A stretch of 47,552 nt of DNA, from assembly GCF_002939385.1 (NCBI RefSeq), contig NZ_MULI01000058.1, positions 1 to 47,552 of the forward strand. Direction: 5' to 3'. The notes beneath the pieces were generated by a model. The model was given only the letters and a program-made list of their open reading frames with translations. It was not told the origin of the DNA and did not search any database. The position numbers and the translations under genes were made by a program. Positions 45,812 to 47,552 of the stretch are shown one piece after another (within the stretch, counting starts at the first letter, position 1; every line of letters begins with the position of its first letter). The DNA comes from Streptomyces sp. MH60 (GTDB lineage: Bacteria > Actinomycetota > Actinomycetes > Streptomycetales > Streptomycetaceae).

Positions 45812-47552
45812 GTGAGCAGCAGGCCATCCCGAGGCACTGCTCGCCTCGCAGCCATACTGGACGCGCTGCCGGACGCGTTGGTCCTGGTCAACGCCAACGG
45901 CACCGTGGTCAACGCGAACACCATCGCGCTGGAGGCGTTCGAGACGCCGGGCACCGCGCTGGTCGGGCGGGGACTGCTTGATCTGCTGCCGCAGTTCGAC
46001 TCGCGCCTCATCCCCGGCTCCATGCGGCGCCCCGACCACATCGATCCGCGGGCGCGCACCAAGCCGACGCGGATGGTCGCCCGGCGCACCGACGGCTCCG
46101 AGTTCCCCGTCGAGGTCACCAGCGCCAACCTGGAGACCGGCCAGCAGGCCTACGACACCTACGGCTACACCGGCGACGAGCTGCTGATGCTGGTCGTCCG
46201 CGACCTCTCCGGCACCGTCGACACCGAGGCCGAGCTGGCCCGTTCGCAGCGGCAGACCGAGATGATCCTGCGGGCCGCCTCCGAGGGCGTCGTGGGCACC
46301 GACACCGACGGGCGGATCGTCCTCGTCAACCCGGCCGCCGCCCAGATCCTGGGCTACCGCGCCGGTGAACTGGGCGGCCGGGAGCTGCACACCCTCGTCC
46401 TGCACTCGCGCGCCGACGGCTCGCCCTTCCCGTACGACGAGTCCCCGCTCGCCGACACGCTGCGTTCCGGGCGCAAGCACCGGGTGCGCGGGCAGGTGCT
46501 GTTCGCCAAGAGCGGGGACCAGCTGCCGGTCGACCTGACGACCGCACCCGTGCGCGACGGCGACCAGCTCGTCGGCGCCGTGATGACCTTCACCGACCGG
46601 CGCCCCTACGACGCGCTGGTCAAGGAGCACGAGGAGGCGGAGCAGCGGCACGCCGAGGAGCTGGAGCGGCTCGCCGAGGAGCACGCCTCCGAGCTGACCG
46701 CCCTGCGTCAGCGGCACGTCGCCGAACTGGAGGAGCTGCGGGAGAAGCACGCGGAGGAGATCGCCGCGGACGCCGACCGCTACGCCGCCCTCGGTGAGCG
46801 GGAGAAGGACCGGTACGAGGCGATCGCCGGACGGCACGAGCAGCTGCTCACCCTGCTCGGCGACTCCCTGCGCGGCCCCCTCGACGAGCTGCGCCGGGAG
46901 CTGGCCGCGCTGGCGTCGGACGACGCCGGGCAGTTGTGGCCCGAGGCCAACCAGGTACTGCACCACCTGTCCGCCGGCTACTCGCGCATCACCACCCTCA
47001 TCGACAACGTCCTCGGCTACCAGCGCCTCGACGTCGGCAACGAACAGGTCGCCCGTACGAAGGTGATGCTCGACGCCGTCGTCGCCGCGGGGGTCGACGG
47101 GGCCGTGGAGCTGATCGGGCCGGGGCGGGTCCAGTTCGCCGTGCACGCGCCGCCGATCGAGGCCGAGGTCGATCCCCGGCTGCTCGCCACCGCGCTCGCG
47201 CACCTCGTCGCGGACGTCGCGGGCGTCGACGCCACCGGCAACTCGCCCGTCTCGGCGACGGGCGGCTACCTGGACAACACCGTCGTGGTGGCCGCGGCGC
47301 AGCGGGGCGAGGTCGTACGCATCGAGGTGCGCGGGCCGTACGCCGGGGGAGACCCGGTGCACGAGCCGATCGTGCGCGGGATCGTGCGGGCCCACGGCGG
47401 CGTGCTGCAGACGCACGAGGTGCCGGGCATGAGCGGCAGCGCGTACGTGCTCGAGGTGCCGATCGGGGGCGGCGCGGGTGCCGTCGCGGGCCAGGGCGCC
47501 GAGCCGGTCCAGGTCGCCCCCGCCGCGCCGGACGCCGGGGCCGCCGCGGCCG
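45812..47552 (+). CDS. PAS-domain sensor protein with degenerate kinase core (partial, runs off window)
   Basis: At least 580 residues from GTG 45812 (GGAGGGAA upstream). Two PAS domains (about 10-140 starting LAAILDALPDALVLVNANGT, and 155-275 starting MILRAASEGVVGTDTDGRIV). A long charged coiled coil covers about 275-345 (Glu/His/Ala-rich heptads). A HisKA-like helix pair has GDSLRGPLDELRRELA where an active kinase would have SHELRGPL, so the phospho-acceptor His is missing. The HATPase-like part has no recognisable N-box or GxGL motif. No membrane segment. An Ala/Gly/Pro-rich stretch reaches the right edge, so a further domain such as a receiver may follow. Confidence 0.86.
   Translation, partial: MSSRPSRGTARLAAILDALPDALVLVNANGTVVNANTIALEAFETPGTALVGRGLLDLLPQFDSRLIPGSMRRPDHIDPRARTKPTRMVARRTDGSEFPVEVTSANLETGQQAYDTYGYTGDELLMLVVRDLSGTVDTEAELARSQRQTEMILRAASEGVVGTDTDGRIVLVNPAAAQILGYRAGELGGRELHTLVLHSRADGSPFPYDESPLADTLRSGRKHRVRGQVLFAKSGDQLPVDLTTAPVRDGDQLVGAVMTFTDRRPYDALVKEHEEAEQRHAEELERLAEEHASELTALRQRHVAELEELREKHAEEIAADADRYAALGEREKDRYEAIAGRHEQLLTLLGDSLRGPLDELRRELAALASDDAGQLWPEANQVLHHLSAGYSRITTLIDNVLGYQRLDVGNEQVARTKVMLDAVVAAGVDGAVELIGPGRVQFAVHAPPIEAEVDPRLLATALAHLVADVAGVDATGNSPVSATGGYLDNTVVVAAAQRGEVVRIEVRGPYAGGDPVHEPIVRGIVRAHGGVLQTHEVPGMSGSAYVLEVPIGGGAGAVAGQGAEPVQVAPAAPDAGAAAA

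Noticed and set aside
1..47552. Search for CRISPR arrays, prophage or complete insertion sequences
   Set aside because: No regularly spaced repeats, phage structural genes, integrase or transposase frames were recognised; the only mobile-like feature is the short element at 21688-21877.

Overview
The window is very GC-rich, with short intergenic gaps, GTG starts, many overlapping stop/start codons and gene families typical of filamentous actinomycetes: a SigF/SigB-type sigma factor pair, an SSI-type protease inhibitor, the TadA-associated acidic protein, ANTAR regulators and a DmdR-type iron repressor. It fits a Streptomyces chromosome, probably a core region, since gene order (dnaX - SRP RNA - tRNA-Ser ... 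upp ... tadA ... sigF-sigN ... dmdR2 ... penicillin-binding protein) resembles what I remember of the S. coelicolor SCO4013-SCO4067 interval. That comparison is from memory.

Layout. 1-1655: end of dnaX (cut by the window edge), the small SRP RNA, tRNA-Ser(GGA) and a 20-bp perfect hairpin. 1700-3241: a TetR/SDR pair. 3318-8755: an iron-box-controlled divergon. Leftward lie a siderophore-interacting ferric reductase and an HhH-GPD glycosylase-like protein. Rightward lie four overlapping genes: Ntn-hydrolase (penicillin acylase family), IucB/DesC-type acetyltransferase, cupin and SDR. 8831-16775: CopC-CopD copper protein behind a collagen-like DNA tract, formaldehyde dehydrogenase-like enzyme, aquaglyceroporin, small membrane and secreted proteins, a VapB-like orphan, a LytR_C protein and upp. 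16915-22074: TadA-associated protein, tadA, tRNA-Ser(CGA), a Dabb protein, sigF, the second sigma factor and a CTAG-flanked MITE-like element. 22220-28861: a MarR / 14-TM exporter / YceI module in which exporter and YceI both carry carboxypeptidase-regulatory-like domains, two GAF-ANTAR regulators, a STAS protein and a flavin/F420 enzyme. 28921-37201: TetR and DHA2 exporter with a perfect 38-bp operator, then an operon of two-component system plus two membrane glycosyltransferases. 37293-43274: GntR, PEBP protein, DmdR2-like iron repressor, amidohydrolase, DUF2797, HxlR and a class B penicillin-binding protein whose 3' end lies in a 20-bp tandem repeat. 43500-47552: small membrane proteins, tRNA-Arg(ACG), tRNA-Ser(GCT), an SSI inhibitor and a PAS sensor protein with a degenerate kinase core (cut by the window edge).

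Three points stand out. First, the iron-box divergon combines a ferric-siderophore reductase with an acyl-amide hydrolase and a hydroxamate-type acyltransferase but no siderophore synthetase, which suggests siderophore remodelling or salvage. A plausible regulator of the DtxR family, with all DtxR metal ligands, is encoded 34 kb away. Second, the MarR operon fuses prealbumin-like modules to both a transporter and a YceI lipocalin-like protein. Third, about ten genes have a TAnnnT hexamer 6-8 nt before the start codon, which indicates extensive leaderless transcription in this interval.
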